A stretch of DNA of 64,000 bases. Origin: Hartmannibacter diazotrophicus. GTDB taxonomy: Bacteria; Pseudomonadota; Alphaproteobacteria; Rhizobiales; Pleomorphomonadaceae. Position numbers and translations under genes: made by a program. Of the stretch, positions 26,488 through 34,440 are shown one piece after another. The stretch spans positions 3,597,501-3,661,500 of the forward strand of contig NZ_LT960614.1 of NCBI RefSeq assembly GCF_900231165.1, read 5' to 3'. How positions within the stretch are numbered: position 1 is the first letter of the stretch; every line of letters begins with the position of its first letter. Below the pieces are notes generated by a model. It made no database searches. It worked only from the letters and a program-made list of their open reading frames with translations, and was not told the DNA's origin.

Positions 26488-27279
26488 TCAGTCGATGGCG
26501 AGGATGACGTGGGAGGCGTCGAAAAGGGCAAAGGCCGGCAGGCCCGGCTGAAGGTCGAGCGCCTTGGCGCTCGCGGCGGAAATGGTTGCAGCAAGGCTCT
26601 TGCCGCCGCCGATATCGAGGACAACTTCCGCCGAGACGTCCGAGGCCGTGCAGCGCCGGACCGTCGCGGCGATCCGGTTGCGCACGGAAACGGCCGGCGG
26701 CTCCTTGCCCGTCGCGACCACGACGAAGGGCGCCTTGACGAGGACGATGGCTTCCCGCCCCACGCAAAGGCCAAGCTCGCGCACGCTCTCGTTGGTGACG
26801 AGCGCGTGGATCGTGGTGCCGGGCGCGACGTCGACGGCAACCGCCGCCGCGATGGCGTCGGATTGAATGGCGCTGATCGTGCCGCGCAGTGTGTTTCGGG
26901 CGCTCGTTCGCATCAGAAATCCCGTGATCAGACTGCCCGGCGAAATACCGGTGCCAGCGAGTTCGGACTGAAGCGCGCGCAGGGTGCGCTCCATCTCCGC
27001 TTCCAGCCGGTGAAAGGCTTCGATGACGCGGATGCCGGTCGGCGTGAGTTCCGCTCCGCCGCCCGCCTTGCCCCCGGCGCGGGTTGCCAACATCGGCGCG
27101 CCGAAAAGATTGGCCATGGCGTCGAGCGCGTCCCAGGCGGCCTTGTAGGAGAGCCCGACCGCCTTGGCGCCGGCCGTGATCGAGCCTTCGCGCGCCACGG
27201 CCTCAAGCAACCGGATGCGTTCGCGCCCGACGCTGCCCGCGTTTTCCGCCTTCAGGGAGATATGCGCTTCTATCGTCAT
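26488..27279 (-). CDS. modE: Molybdate-responsive transcriptional regulator ModE
   Basis: A 263-residue repressor/activator. The N-terminal winged helix (residues ~20-115) contains GSITAGAKAVGLSYKAAWDALDAMANLFG. Two tandem TOBE/Mop domains follow (~125-190 and ~195-260; ARNTLRGTISAIQSD and VRNRIAATVRRCTASDVSAE), as in full-length E. coli ModE. It is the first gene of modEABC. A palindromic Mo-box overlaps its start codon, so it probably represses its own operon when molybdate is plentiful. Confidence 0.95.
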   Translation of the reverse strand: MTIEAHISLKAENAGSVGRERIRLLEAVAREGSITAGAKAVGLSYKAAWDALDAMANLFGAPMLATRAGGKAGGGAELTPTGIRVIEAFHRLEAEMERTLRALQSELAGTGISPGSLITGFLMRTSARNTLRGTISAIQSDAIAAAVAVDVAPGTTIHALVTNESVRELGLCVGREAIVLVKAPFVVVATGKEPPAVSVRNRIAATVRRCTASDVSAEVVLDIGGGKSLAATISAASAKALDLQPGLPAFALFDASHVILAID

Positions 27280-27299
27280 GTAGTCAGACTATATAGCGA
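27273..27299 (-). promoter_or_regulatory. Mo-box (ModE operator) overlapping the modE start codon
   Basis: On the minus strand the half-site TCGCTATATA is followed by 7 bp and then TACATGACGA. The second half matches the expected mirror element TATATAACGA at 8 of 10 positions. The known Mo-box has two such halves around a 6-7 bp spacer. The ATG start codon of modE lies inside the downstream half-site, which would let bound ModE block translation initiation or transcription directly. Confidence 0.8.
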
Positions 27300-27367
27300 T
27301 GGCCGCAAGCGCAAGTTCCGTCATTTTGCGGATGCGGAACGGCGGGTGGCGCGGGGCTTGCCGCGGA

Positions 27368-28276
27368 CTAGCGTCCCCGCAGCATGGAGAAGGAATAGAG
27401 CGCCAGCGCCGCCCAGATGAAGCCGAAAGCAACCAGCTTTTCCGGGCCGAACGGCTCGTGGAAGACGAAGACGGCGATCAGGAAGATCATCGTCGGCGCG
27501 ATATACTGCATGATGCCGATGGTGGAGAGTTTGAGCAGCTTGGCCCCGTTGGCGTAGATCATCAGCGGCACTGCCGTGACCAGCCCCGACGCCATCAGCA
27601 ACAGCATGTCCGGCATCCCCGTGAAGCCGAAATGGCCCTCCCCGGAGGTGTACAGATAGGCGAGGTAGCCGAGCGCGACCGGCGAAAGCAGCAGCACCTC
27701 CAGGAAGAACCCCTGATTGGGACCGACCGGCAACGTCTTGCGCAGGAGCGCATAGCAGCCCCAACTGAAGGCGAGCGCCAGCGAGACCCATGGCAGTCCG
27801 CCGGCTCCAACCGCGAGAACCGCCACCGCGACGACCGCAAGACCGATGGCGGCAAGCTGGATCGGCGTCAGACGCTCCTTCAGGACGATGGCGCCCAGCG
27901 CCACGCTGAACAGCGGATTGATGTAGTAGCCGAGCGCCGATTCCAGCGCTCGGCCGGCCGCGATCGACCAGACATAGATCAGCCAGTTCACGCTGATGAG
28001 GCTCGCCGTCAGCGCCGCCATGCCCAGCATACGCGGCGTCTTCAGGGCGATCCACACATCGCCCACGCGCCCACGGAAGGCCAGAACGAAGCCGGCGATC
28101 GGCACTGACCAGAGAATGCGGTGGGCGACAACTTCCGAGGAGGGAATGTGTGCCACCGCCTTCATGTAGAGCGGCAGGAAGCCCCACAGGACATAGGCGG
28201 TGAACGCGTAGCCGAAGCCGGCAAGCGTGTCTTCATTCTTGAGCGCCGGCGCCGGCTGCGAGCTGTCGAGGGCCAT
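27368..28276 (-). CDS. rarD: EamA-family permease RarD
   Basis: A 302-residue inner-membrane protein with ten predicted helices in two EamA repeats. It has the RarD-type features GFGYAFTAYVLWGFLPLYMKAV at the N-terminus (read within residues 20-45), RILWSVP, LGYYINPLF and YIAPTMIF. RarD proteins are drug/metabolite-superfamily exporters; E. coli RarD was linked to chloramphenicol tolerance, but physiological substrates are unknown. It precedes modE on the same strand by 88 bp, though the Mo-box between them suggests separate control. Confidence 0.9.
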   Translation of the reverse strand: MALDSSQPAPALKNEDTLAGFGYAFTAYVLWGFLPLYMKAVAHIPSSEVVAHRILWSVPIAGFVLAFRGRVGDVWIALKTPRMLGMAALTASLISVNWLIYVWSIAAGRALESALGYYINPLFSVALGAIVLKERLTPIQLAAIGLAVVAVAVLAVGAGGLPWVSLALAFSWGCYALLRKTLPVGPNQGFFLEVLLLSPVALGYLAYLYTSGEGHFGFTGMPDMLLLMASGLVTAVPLMIYANGAKLLKLSTIGIMQYIAPTMIFLIAVFVFHEPFGPEKLVAFGFIWAALALYSFSMLRGR

Positions 28277-28380
28277 CGAAGTCTTTCCGTGAGACTGGCC
28301 GTGTAAACCGGTTCAACGCAAAAGACCAATTCATTTCCTTGATGACTGCCCTTGAGCCGGGTCTGCAACGCACCGGCCCC

Positions 28381-29457
28381 TCAGGAAACCACCATCGTCT
28401 CCACCGACATGATCATCGGCAGGTGCATGGCGGCCATCTGCCAGGTTTCGCCCTCGTCGGGGCTGGCGAACAGCGTGCCGGAGTTGGTGCCGAAATAGAC
28501 GCCGGCGGGCGCCAGCGCGTCCGTCGCCATCGCCTGCCGCAGGACGCAGAGATAGGCGTTTTCCTGCGGCAACCCCTGACGCAGGTCCTGCCATGTCCGG
28601 CCGCCGTCGCGCGTGCGCCAGACCGCAGCCTTGCCGTCGGGCATGTAGCGTCCCTCCTGGCCGTTGAGCGGCACGAGGAAGAGCGTGTCCGGGTCGCGCG
28701 GATGCGTCGCCGCCGGAAAGCCGAAGGTGGAGGGAAGCCCCTCCTCGACGCACGTCCATCCTGTGCCGCCATCGTCGCTGCGATACATGCCGCAGTGGTT
28801 CTGCTGGTAGAGACGCAGCGATTTGCCCGGCGCGCGCACGAGGCAGTGGACGCATTGGCCGTATTCCGGATAGCGCATGTCCTCGGGCATGAAATCGCAG
28901 CGTGTGCCCTGGTTGCGCGCCTCCCAGGTCTTGCCGCCGTCCGCCGAATGAAACACGCCAGCGGCGGAAATGCCGACCCAGATGCGGCCGGGGTCTTCCG
29001 GATCGGTCACCAGCGAATGCAGGATGAGTCCACCGCCGCCCGCCTGCCACTCGGGCCGCGAGGGATGCGCCTGCAGGCCGTCGACATGCGAAAAACTCTT
29101 CCCGCCGTTCTCGCTGACGAAAAGGCCCGCCGGTTCGACGCCGACATGCAGCCGTCCCTTTGAGGATGAAAGGCTCCAGACCGATTTCAGCGCCTCGGCA
29201 CCATCCGGATTGGTAAGCCCATCGCCCGACCAGTCCCACGTTTCGCCGAGATCGTCGGACCGCCAGACGCCGATCCCCGTCCACGGATTGCCGCCGCCGG
29301 CGTAGATCGTTCCGGTGGCTTCGTCGCCGACGACATGATGAATGGGCCAGTGGTCGCAGAAGGGGCCGCGAAGCTTGAAGCCCTTGCGCCCGGCATCGCT
29401 TTCAAGAATGAACGCACCCTTGTTGGTGCCGATCAGCACCAGAACTCTCTCCGCCAT
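28381..29457 (-). CDS. BNR/Asp-box repeat beta-propeller protein
   Basis: A 358-residue protein with at least six Asp-box motifs of type S-x-D-x-G-x-x-W: RSDDLGETW, VSENGGKSF, HSADGGKTW, RSDDGGTGW, RTRDGGRTW and ASPDEGETW. These mark a six- to seven-bladed propeller like sialidases or sortilin/YCF48 proteins. There is no signal peptide, so it is cytoplasmic. The sialidase catalytic Arg triad is not evident, so it should not be called a sialidase. It stands alone, with a palindromic site 95 bp upstream. Function is unknown. Confidence 0.8.
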   Translation of the reverse strand: MAERVLVLIGTNKGAFILESDAGRKGFKLRGPFCDHWPIHHVVGDEATGTIYAGGGNPWTGIGVWRSDDLGETWDWSGDGLTNPDGAEALKSVWSLSSSKGRLHVGVEPAGLFVSENGGKSFSHVDGLQAHPSRPEWQAGGGGLILHSLVTDPEDPGRIWVGISAAGVFHSADGGKTWEARNQGTRCDFMPEDMRYPEYGQCVHCLVRAPGKSLRLYQQNHCGMYRSDDGGTGWTCVEEGLPSTFGFPAATHPRDPDTLFLVPLNGQEGRYMPDGKAAVWRTRDGGRTWQDLRQGLPQENAYLCVLRQAMATDALAPAGVYFGTNSGTLFASPDEGETWQMAAMHLPMIMSVETMVVS

Positions 29458-29551
29458 TCGTTCGCCCTCCCTGACATCGGGCCACCATTTCCCTGGTGCC
29501 CTGTCCGGCTGCTTTTCCCCCTCGCCCGCGCCGCAAGCATGTCCGCAAAAT

Positions 29552-29569
29552 TACGTTGATGTCAACGTA
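29552..29569. promoter_or_regulatory. Palindromic operator candidate upstream of the BNR-repeat gene
   Basis: TACGTTGATGTCAACGTA has 8-bp arms around a 2-bp centre and sits 95 bp before the ATG at 29457. The next gene ends at 29602, so it can serve only the BNR gene. The spacing and symmetry suit a dimeric repressor (MerR, LacI or TetR type); no specific regulator is identified. Confidence 0.55.
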
Positions 29570-29601
29570 TCAAGCTCGATGAGCCACGAATGCTCCAGGC
29601 G

Positions 29602-30414
29602 CTAGACGCCGCAGTCGGAAAGAAACCGTTCCACCATGGGTCGGTAGCCGCCGCCGAAAAGGCGCAGGTGAACCAACGCCGGCCACAGGCTGTAGACCGC
29701 CTGCCGCTCGCGATACCCCGGCTCCAGCGGTCCATAAGCCGAATAGAACGCAGGTGACGGAGACCCGAACAGGCAGAGCATGGCGAGATCCACCTCAGAG
29801 TGGCCGAAATAGCAGGCGGGGTCGATCAGCCCCGTCACCTGTCCGCCGGCGACAAGCACGTTGCCGGTCCAGAGATCGCCGTGAAGAAGCGAGGCTTTCG
29901 GCCGCTCCGGCAACCGGACGCCGAGGCTGTTGCAAAGCCTCTCGATCCGCCGTCCGAGATCGGCGGGAACATGGGCGAGAAAGACCCGAAGCCGGCGCTC
30001 GGCCCAGAATTCCGGCCAGGTCTCGCTCCAGCCATTCTCGATCGGAACCGGGCCGAAGGCATGGTCGCTCTCCCAGCCATAGGCATCGCCCGGGACATCA
30101 TGCAGCAGGCGGACAGCGGCTCCGAGCGCTCCCCAGGCACTCCCGAGAGAGCCATCGCTTGCAAGCGCTTCCATGACCAGCAGGTCGCCTGCAACGCCGA
30201 GAACCTCCGGCGCCGGGGCCCCACTTTGGGCAATCGCGCGAAGCATTGCGGCCTCCCGCTGCACCTGCGGTCCATGCTTGAGAATGACGCTCCGGCCGTC
30301 CTGCAATTCGACGCGTTCCACAAGCGAGAGGTCGCCGCCGGCCATCCGGGTGCGGCGCACGGGTGCGGCCCCCACCAGCCCGCTCAGCAATTCAAAGTCG
30401 TCGAAGCGCGCCAT
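29602..30414 (-). CDS. Fructosamine-3-kinase family protein
   Basis: A 270-residue protein of the FN3K branch of the aminoglycoside phosphotransferase fold. The N-terminal lobe holds Lys in VILKHGP and Glu in VQREAAMLRAI. The catalytic loop is LHGDLWTGNVL, followed by the metal-binding Asp in GLIDPACYFGHSEVDLAM. These are the expected kinase residues. The family phosphorylates ketoamines on glycated proteins or small molecules, leading to deglycation. No partners are adjacent. Confidence 0.87.
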   Translation of the reverse strand: MARFDDFELLSGLVGAAPVRRTRMAGGDLSLVERVELQDGRSVILKHGPQVQREAAMLRAIAQSGAPAPEVLGVAGDLLVMEALASDGSLGSAWGALGAAVRLLHDVPGDAYGWESDHAFGPVPIENGWSETWPEFWAERRLRVFLAHVPADLGRRIERLCNSLGVRLPERPKASLLHGDLWTGNVLVAGGQVTGLIDPACYFGHSEVDLAMLCLFGSPSPAFYSAYGPLEPGYRERQAVYSLWPALVHLRLFGGGYRPMVERFLSDCGV

Positions 30415-30435
30415 CCCCTTTTTCCGTCGTATTCG

Positions 30436-30451
30436 TTGAACCGTTGTTCAA
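30436..30451. promoter_or_regulatory. Short inverted repeat in divergent promoter region
   Basis: TTGAACCGTTGTTCAA: 6-bp arms with a CGTT centre, 22 bp upstream of the kinase start (30414) and ~200 bp before the diguanylate cyclase. It is a possible operator. The rest of 30415-30649 holds no gene. Confidence 0.35.
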
Positions 30452-30649
30452 TCGATTAGGTTTCGAGCGGGTCAATGCCCAGCGATCATCCATGTGTGAG
30501 CGGTGGCGATTCAAGATCCGCATCTCCGCTGGCCTCGCCATGGATGCCCCGGATCGGCGGAAATCCGGACAAAAAGACAGCACGGTATCTCGCCGCAGTA
30601 TTTCATCCCCGCTCTTTGGCATCCCGTTTAAACGAACGTTTACAGGATC

Positions 30650-32653
30650 ATGCAATTGTCGTTGCTGAAAACAGCCGTCGGCATCATTTTTCAGTTCTGG
30701 GATTGCCCGTTGGACACGTTCTGGGCCAGCATTGAAGACAGTTTCGCACTGCTCCTGATCGTAGCGGTTGCATGGAACGTCGTTCGGGATCTGACGGCCA
30801 CGTGGCACCAGACTCACCGCGAACTGGCATCGGCCGCCGTGACCGGTCTCGGGGCCATTCTCCTGATGGCCGTCGAACGATTTGACGCGACCAGCGTCGG
30901 AATGAACCTCCATCCTGTTCTTCTCGCGCTCTGCGGCTTTCTCGCCGGTCCCGTCGCGGCGACCCTTGCCGCCGTCGTCGCCGGTGCCGGCGGCATCCTG
31001 TTGAAGACAGAGCCCTTTATCGGCATCTACCTGATGACCGCCGCCGCGACCGCGGTCGGCATCGCCGCCCACCATCTCCTTCACGGCCGCCGGCCGACGG
31101 AACGCGACCTCCTCTGGCTTGCCATTCTGCTTTCGACCGGAGCCATGGTCGGCGAGGCCGTTCTGTATCTGGCCAGGGCCGACGGCAACGAGGGTCTCCT
31201 GATCCCCCTTGCCGGAATTTTGACCTTTGTCGCCGCGCTCGTGAGTGGGCTTACCTGCATCGCCGAGGAGGCCCGGCGCGAAGCAACGGCGGCAACCCGG
31301 TTCTTCCGCGCCATCGTCGACACCCTGCCGGACGGTCTCAGCGTCAAGGACAAGGACGGCCGATTTCTGGCGGCCAATCCCGCAACCGCCCGGCACCTTG
31401 GTGCCGACCGTCCTGCGGATGTCATCGGACGGACCGACTTCGATTATCTGCCGATCGAGATTGCCCGGAAGAGCCATCTCGATGAGCAGCAGGTGGTGCT
31501 GACGGGCCAGCCGATGACCTTCCAGCAGACCAGCGTCAGTGCCGACGGCAGGTCCATGTTCCTGTCGAGCCACAAGTCGCCGCTGCGCGACGAAATCGGC
31601 AAGATCGTCGGCATCGTGACCCACAATCGCGACGTCACCGAAAAGAAGAAGCTGGAAAGCCAGTACCAGGAAAGCCAGCAGTTGCTCGCGGACGCCTTTG
31701 CCTTCATGGCCGATGGTCTCGTCATCTACGACGGCAGCAACAGGATCGTCTTCAGCAACAATCAGTTTCGCGAACTCTTTCCCCGCACGTCGGATTTGCG
31801 CGTTCCCGGCACCTCTCTGGAGCATGTTCTGCGTGCAGCGGTCCAGCGCGGCGAGGAAACGCCTTCCGGCGATTTGGACGACTGGATCCAGATGGTCCTG
31901 CATGCGGGACGCACGAACGAAAGCCGCCAATTCAAGCTCGGCGACGGCCGCTGGATCGAGGTTCGCGACCGCAGGCTTGCCAATGGCGGTTTCCTCAGCG
32001 TTGTCAGCGACATCTCGAAGTCCAAGCTGACCGAGACGACCCTCGCGACGATGAACCGGCAGTTGGCCGTCCTTGCCGAAACGGACGGTCTGACGGGTCT
32101 CGGCAATCGCCGGGCCTTTGAAGAAAAGATCGAGCGGGAATTCGCCCACGCCAGGGACACAGGCTCTGCGCTCAGCCTGCTCTTCGTCGATATCGACGTC
32201 TTCAAGGCCTATAACGACACCTACGGCCATCTGGCCGGCGACGACTGCATCCGCAGGATCGCCAGCTGCCTGCGCGGCATCTGCAACAGGCCGGTCGACC
32301 TCGTTGCCCGCTATGGCGGCGAGGAACTCGTCGCCATTCTCCCCAACTGCCGCCGGGAGAGCGCCTTCGTCATCGCCGAGGGCTTCCGCGTCTCCATCCG
32401 CCAGCTCGCCATGCCGCATGTGGCCAGCGAGAAGGGGCTCGTCACCATCAGCGGCGGTCTCTTCACCATGGACCGGCTGAACCCGGCCGGGAATGTCCGC
32501 GAGATGATCAAGCGCGCCGACGACGCCCTCTACCAGGCAAAGCGGACCGGCCGGGATTGCGTCATCAGCTGGCAGCCCTTCGAAAACGATGACATGGATG
32601 TCGACGTGGACGAGACCGAGACCGAGACCGAGATGCTCGTCTACCGCGCCTGA
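30650..32653 (+). CDS. Membrane diguanylate cyclase with LytS-type sensor and two PAS domains
   Basis: A 667-residue protein. Residues ~1-200 contain five or six helices with the 5TMR-LYT pattern (GAILLMAVERFDATSVGMNLHPVLLAL region; GPVAATLAAVVAGAGGILL). PAS 1 spans ~215-335 (FFRAIVDTLPDGLSVKDKDG) and PAS 2 ~345-460. A GGDEF domain spans ~480-645, with the intact catalytic motif GGEEL in RYGGEELVAILP and TDGLTGLGNRRAF at its start. It should make cyclic di-GMP in response to a membrane signal. I do not see an RxxD inhibitory site 5 residues before GGEEL. No EAL domain is present. An unusual acidic tail (DVDVDETETETEM) ends the protein. Confidence 0.9.
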   Translation: MQLSLLKTAVGIIFQFWDCPLDTFWASIEDSFALLLIVAVAWNVVRDLTATWHQTHRELASAAVTGLGAILLMAVERFDATSVGMNLHPVLLALCGFLAGPVAATLAAVVAGAGGILLKTEPFIGIYLMTAAATAVGIAAHHLLHGRRPTERDLLWLAILLSTGAMVGEAVLYLARADGNEGLLIPLAGILTFVAALVSGLTCIAEEARREATAATRFFRAIVDTLPDGLSVKDKDGRFLAANPATARHLGADRPADVIGRTDFDYLPIEIARKSHLDEQQVVLTGQPMTFQQTSVSADGRSMFLSSHKSPLRDEIGKIVGIVTHNRDVTEKKKLESQYQESQQLLADAFAFMADGLVIYDGSNRIVFSNNQFRELFPRTSDLRVPGTSLEHVLRAAVQRGEETPSGDLDDWIQMVLHAGRTNESRQFKLGDGRWIEVRDRRLANGGFLSVVSDISKSKLTETTLATMNRQLAVLAETDGLTGLGNRRAFEEKIEREFAHARDTGSALSLLFVDIDVFKAYNDTYGHLAGDDCIRRIASCLRGICNRPVDLVARYGGEELVAILPNCRRESAFVIAEGFRVSIRQLAMPHVASEKGLVTISGGLFTMDRLNPAGNVREMIKRADDALYQAKRTGRDCVISWQPFENDDMDVDVDETETETEMLVYRA

Positions 32654-32674
32654 GACATCCTGCCCGCTCCGGCA

Positions 32675-33754
32675 TCACCGGGGCGCCGAAGGATCGCGCG
32701 CCGACCGGATGAGGTCGTGCACGAATCCGAGTTTTTCCTTCACCGGCTCCGACAGGATGAACGGATAAAGGTCCGGCTGGCCCATGCTGCGGCTGAGGCT
32801 GTTCATCGCCACCGTCAAAGGCACCCAGGGTTCGATCAGGTCGTCGACCCTTTCCGTGTGATAGGGATTGGCGGCCATCGGGCTCTCCAGCCCGTCGCCG
32901 ACATCGACATGCGCCCGGATAGCGATCCCGTAACTGCGCGCCGTCTCCAGACCATCGACCATGTGGACATAATGGGCGAAGGTCTCGGCGAAATCCTCCC
33001 ACGGATGGGCCGAGGCATAGCTGCTGATGTGGTGCAGGGGCCAATCGGCGCGCGGCCCCTGTTCGTAGTGCTGCTCCAGGGCCTCGCCGTAGTCGGCCCG
33101 CTCGTCGCCGAAGATGTGCCGGAATCCGTCGAGCCGGCCGCCGTCCCGCACCAGCAGGTTCCAGTAGAAGTGCCCGACCTCATGGCGGAAATGGCCGAGA
33201 AGGGTGCGATAGGGCTCGGCCATCGCCGTCCGCCGACCTTCCCGCTCGACATCGTCCGCCTCGGCGATATTGATCGTGATGAGGCCGTCCTGATGACCCG
33301 TCATGACCGGCTCGACCGTGCCGTCCGGCTTCGTCACGTCGGCCATGAAATCGAAGGCCAGGCCTTCATTCGGGTCCTCCGTGCGGCTCGGCATCGGCAG
33401 TTGCCAGCGGGTCAATGAATAGAAGAGGTGACGCTTGGCCCGCTCCAGCTTCACCCAGCGGGTCTGGTTTTCCGGCTGCGTCAGATCGGGGACGGTCTGG
33501 TTGTGACGGCAGGCGGCGCAAAGCCCCGGGCCATGCCTGGCGGGAAGCAGCCAGTTGCAGGCGTCCCTTTTGGCATTGTCGCAGAAGAAATAGGAGCCCC
33601 CGTCGATCAGGGCCCGCCAGACGCCATTGTCCTCCTCGACGGCAGACATGCCGGCAAGGCCCGGGATATAGCCGAGCCAATGGCCGCATTGGAGACACGC
33701 CGTGTTGTCGAAGTGGACGGCATTGCCGCAGGACTGGCACTCGAAAATCTTCAT
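32675..33754 (-). CDS. Zinc-ribbon HExxH metallopeptidase-like protein
   Basis: A 359-residue protein. The N-terminal four-Cys zinc ribbon is CQSCGNAVHF and CLQCGHW (residues ~5-28), with a second Cys cluster CDNAKRDACNW and CAACR (~60-90). A gluzincin-like HEVGHFYW motif lies near residue 190 and has a downstream Glu/Asp in GDERADYGEAL. This matches the zinc-binding metallopeptidase family often annotated DUF in rhizobia. ATG at 33754 is preferred; an in-frame GTG lies 18 bp earlier. It converges with the cyclase gene (22 bp apart). Substrate is unknown. Confidence 0.82.
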   Translation of the reverse strand: MKIFECQSCGNAVHFDNTACLQCGHWLGYIPGLAGMSAVEEDNGVWRALIDGGSYFFCDNAKRDACNWLLPARHGPGLCAACRHNQTVPDLTQPENQTRWVKLERAKRHLFYSLTRWQLPMPSRTEDPNEGLAFDFMADVTKPDGTVEPVMTGHQDGLITINIAEADDVEREGRRTAMAEPYRTLLGHFRHEVGHFYWNLLVRDGGRLDGFRHIFGDERADYGEALEQHYEQGPRADWPLHHISSYASAHPWEDFAETFAHYVHMVDGLETARSYGIAIRAHVDVGDGLESPMAANPYHTERVDDLIEPWVPLTVAMNSLSRSMGQPDLYPFILSEPVKEKLGFVHDLIRSARDPSAPR

Positions 33755-33862
33755 GGAACCAACATCTCTCACCGCAGCCCGCCGCTCGGATGCCTTCCTA
33801 GCATCCTTTTGAAGCAGCGGGGCAACGGTTGAGGCCTGCCGAAGGTTCCAGGCCGAGTGGCA

Positions 33863-34399
33863 TTACCCTTGGCCGAAGCTCACTTCCGAGGCATCGCTCT
33901 CGTCCTTGAGCGCCCGTGCGTTGGCAAAGTCCAGCCGCTCCACGCGCTTTCCATCGTGATAGACGAAGGCGAGTTGACGCCGGCGCGAGGCAAGCTGGGC
34001 CGGCAGCGGATCGTAGCGAACGCCCTGCCCCCCCAGCAGCGGCACGACCGACCCGACATCCGTCAGATCCTCGATCTCGACGCGCAGGAGATGCAGTCGC
34101 CGCCCCTCTTCGTCGACGCCGACGAACGGAATTCCCGCAAGCCGCAGGAAGCTCGTGACGTCGGATGTCGTCGCGAAGCTCTCGACGAAGGTCTTCTCCA
34201 CGAGGTCGAGGTCGCGCTGCGCCGGCGGCGGCTCGTGGACGTGGTCATGCGGCAGATGCGGCGTCTGCCACTGCGTCGTGTCGCGGCCGCCGTTGTGTCC
34301 CGGGCCAACGTGCGAATGCCCGTGGCCGTGGTGGTGATGGCCATGCGCATGGCTGTGCGCATGCGAATGGCCGTCATGATGATGGTGGTCGTCGTGCAT
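33863..34399 (-). CDS. Histidine-rich protein, candidate nickel chaperone for guanidinase
   Basis: A 178-residue protein. About half of its first ~55 residues are His, in runs such as DDHHHHDGHSHAHSHAHG, as seen in nickel-storing HypB, SlyD and UreE. Residues ~60-175 form a compact domain (VEKTFVESFATTSDVTSFLRL; LHLLRVEIEDLTDVGSVVPLL) of no family I recognise. It starts 41 bp after the guanidinase stop on the same strand and is last in the riboswitch-controlled operon. Characterised guanidinases need Ni2+ and HypA/HypB-like helpers; none is seen here, so this protein may fill that role. That is inference from composition and context. Confidence 0.75.
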   Translation of the reverse strand: MHDDHHHHDGHSHAHSHAHGHHHHGHGHSHVGPGHNGGRDTTQWQTPHLPHDHVHEPPPAQRDLDLVEKTFVESFATTSDVTSFLRLAGIPFVGVDEEGRRLHLLRVEIEDLTDVGSVVPLLGGQGVRYDPLPAQLASRRRQLAFVYHDGKRVERLDFANARALKDESDASEVSFGQG

Positions 34400-34440
34400 G
34401 AAAGCAGTCCTTGCAGATGGAGGAGGGGAATTCCCTTCCC

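Noticed and set aside
28381-29457. Calling the BNR-repeat protein a sialidase
   Set aside because: Asp boxes alone mark a propeller; no signal peptide or catalytic Arg triad is evident.
33857-33873. TGGCATTACCCTTGG on the plus strand, resembling a -24/-12 promoter
   Set aside because: The -12 GC is missing and no plus-strand gene follows; it lies at the end of the His-rich gene.
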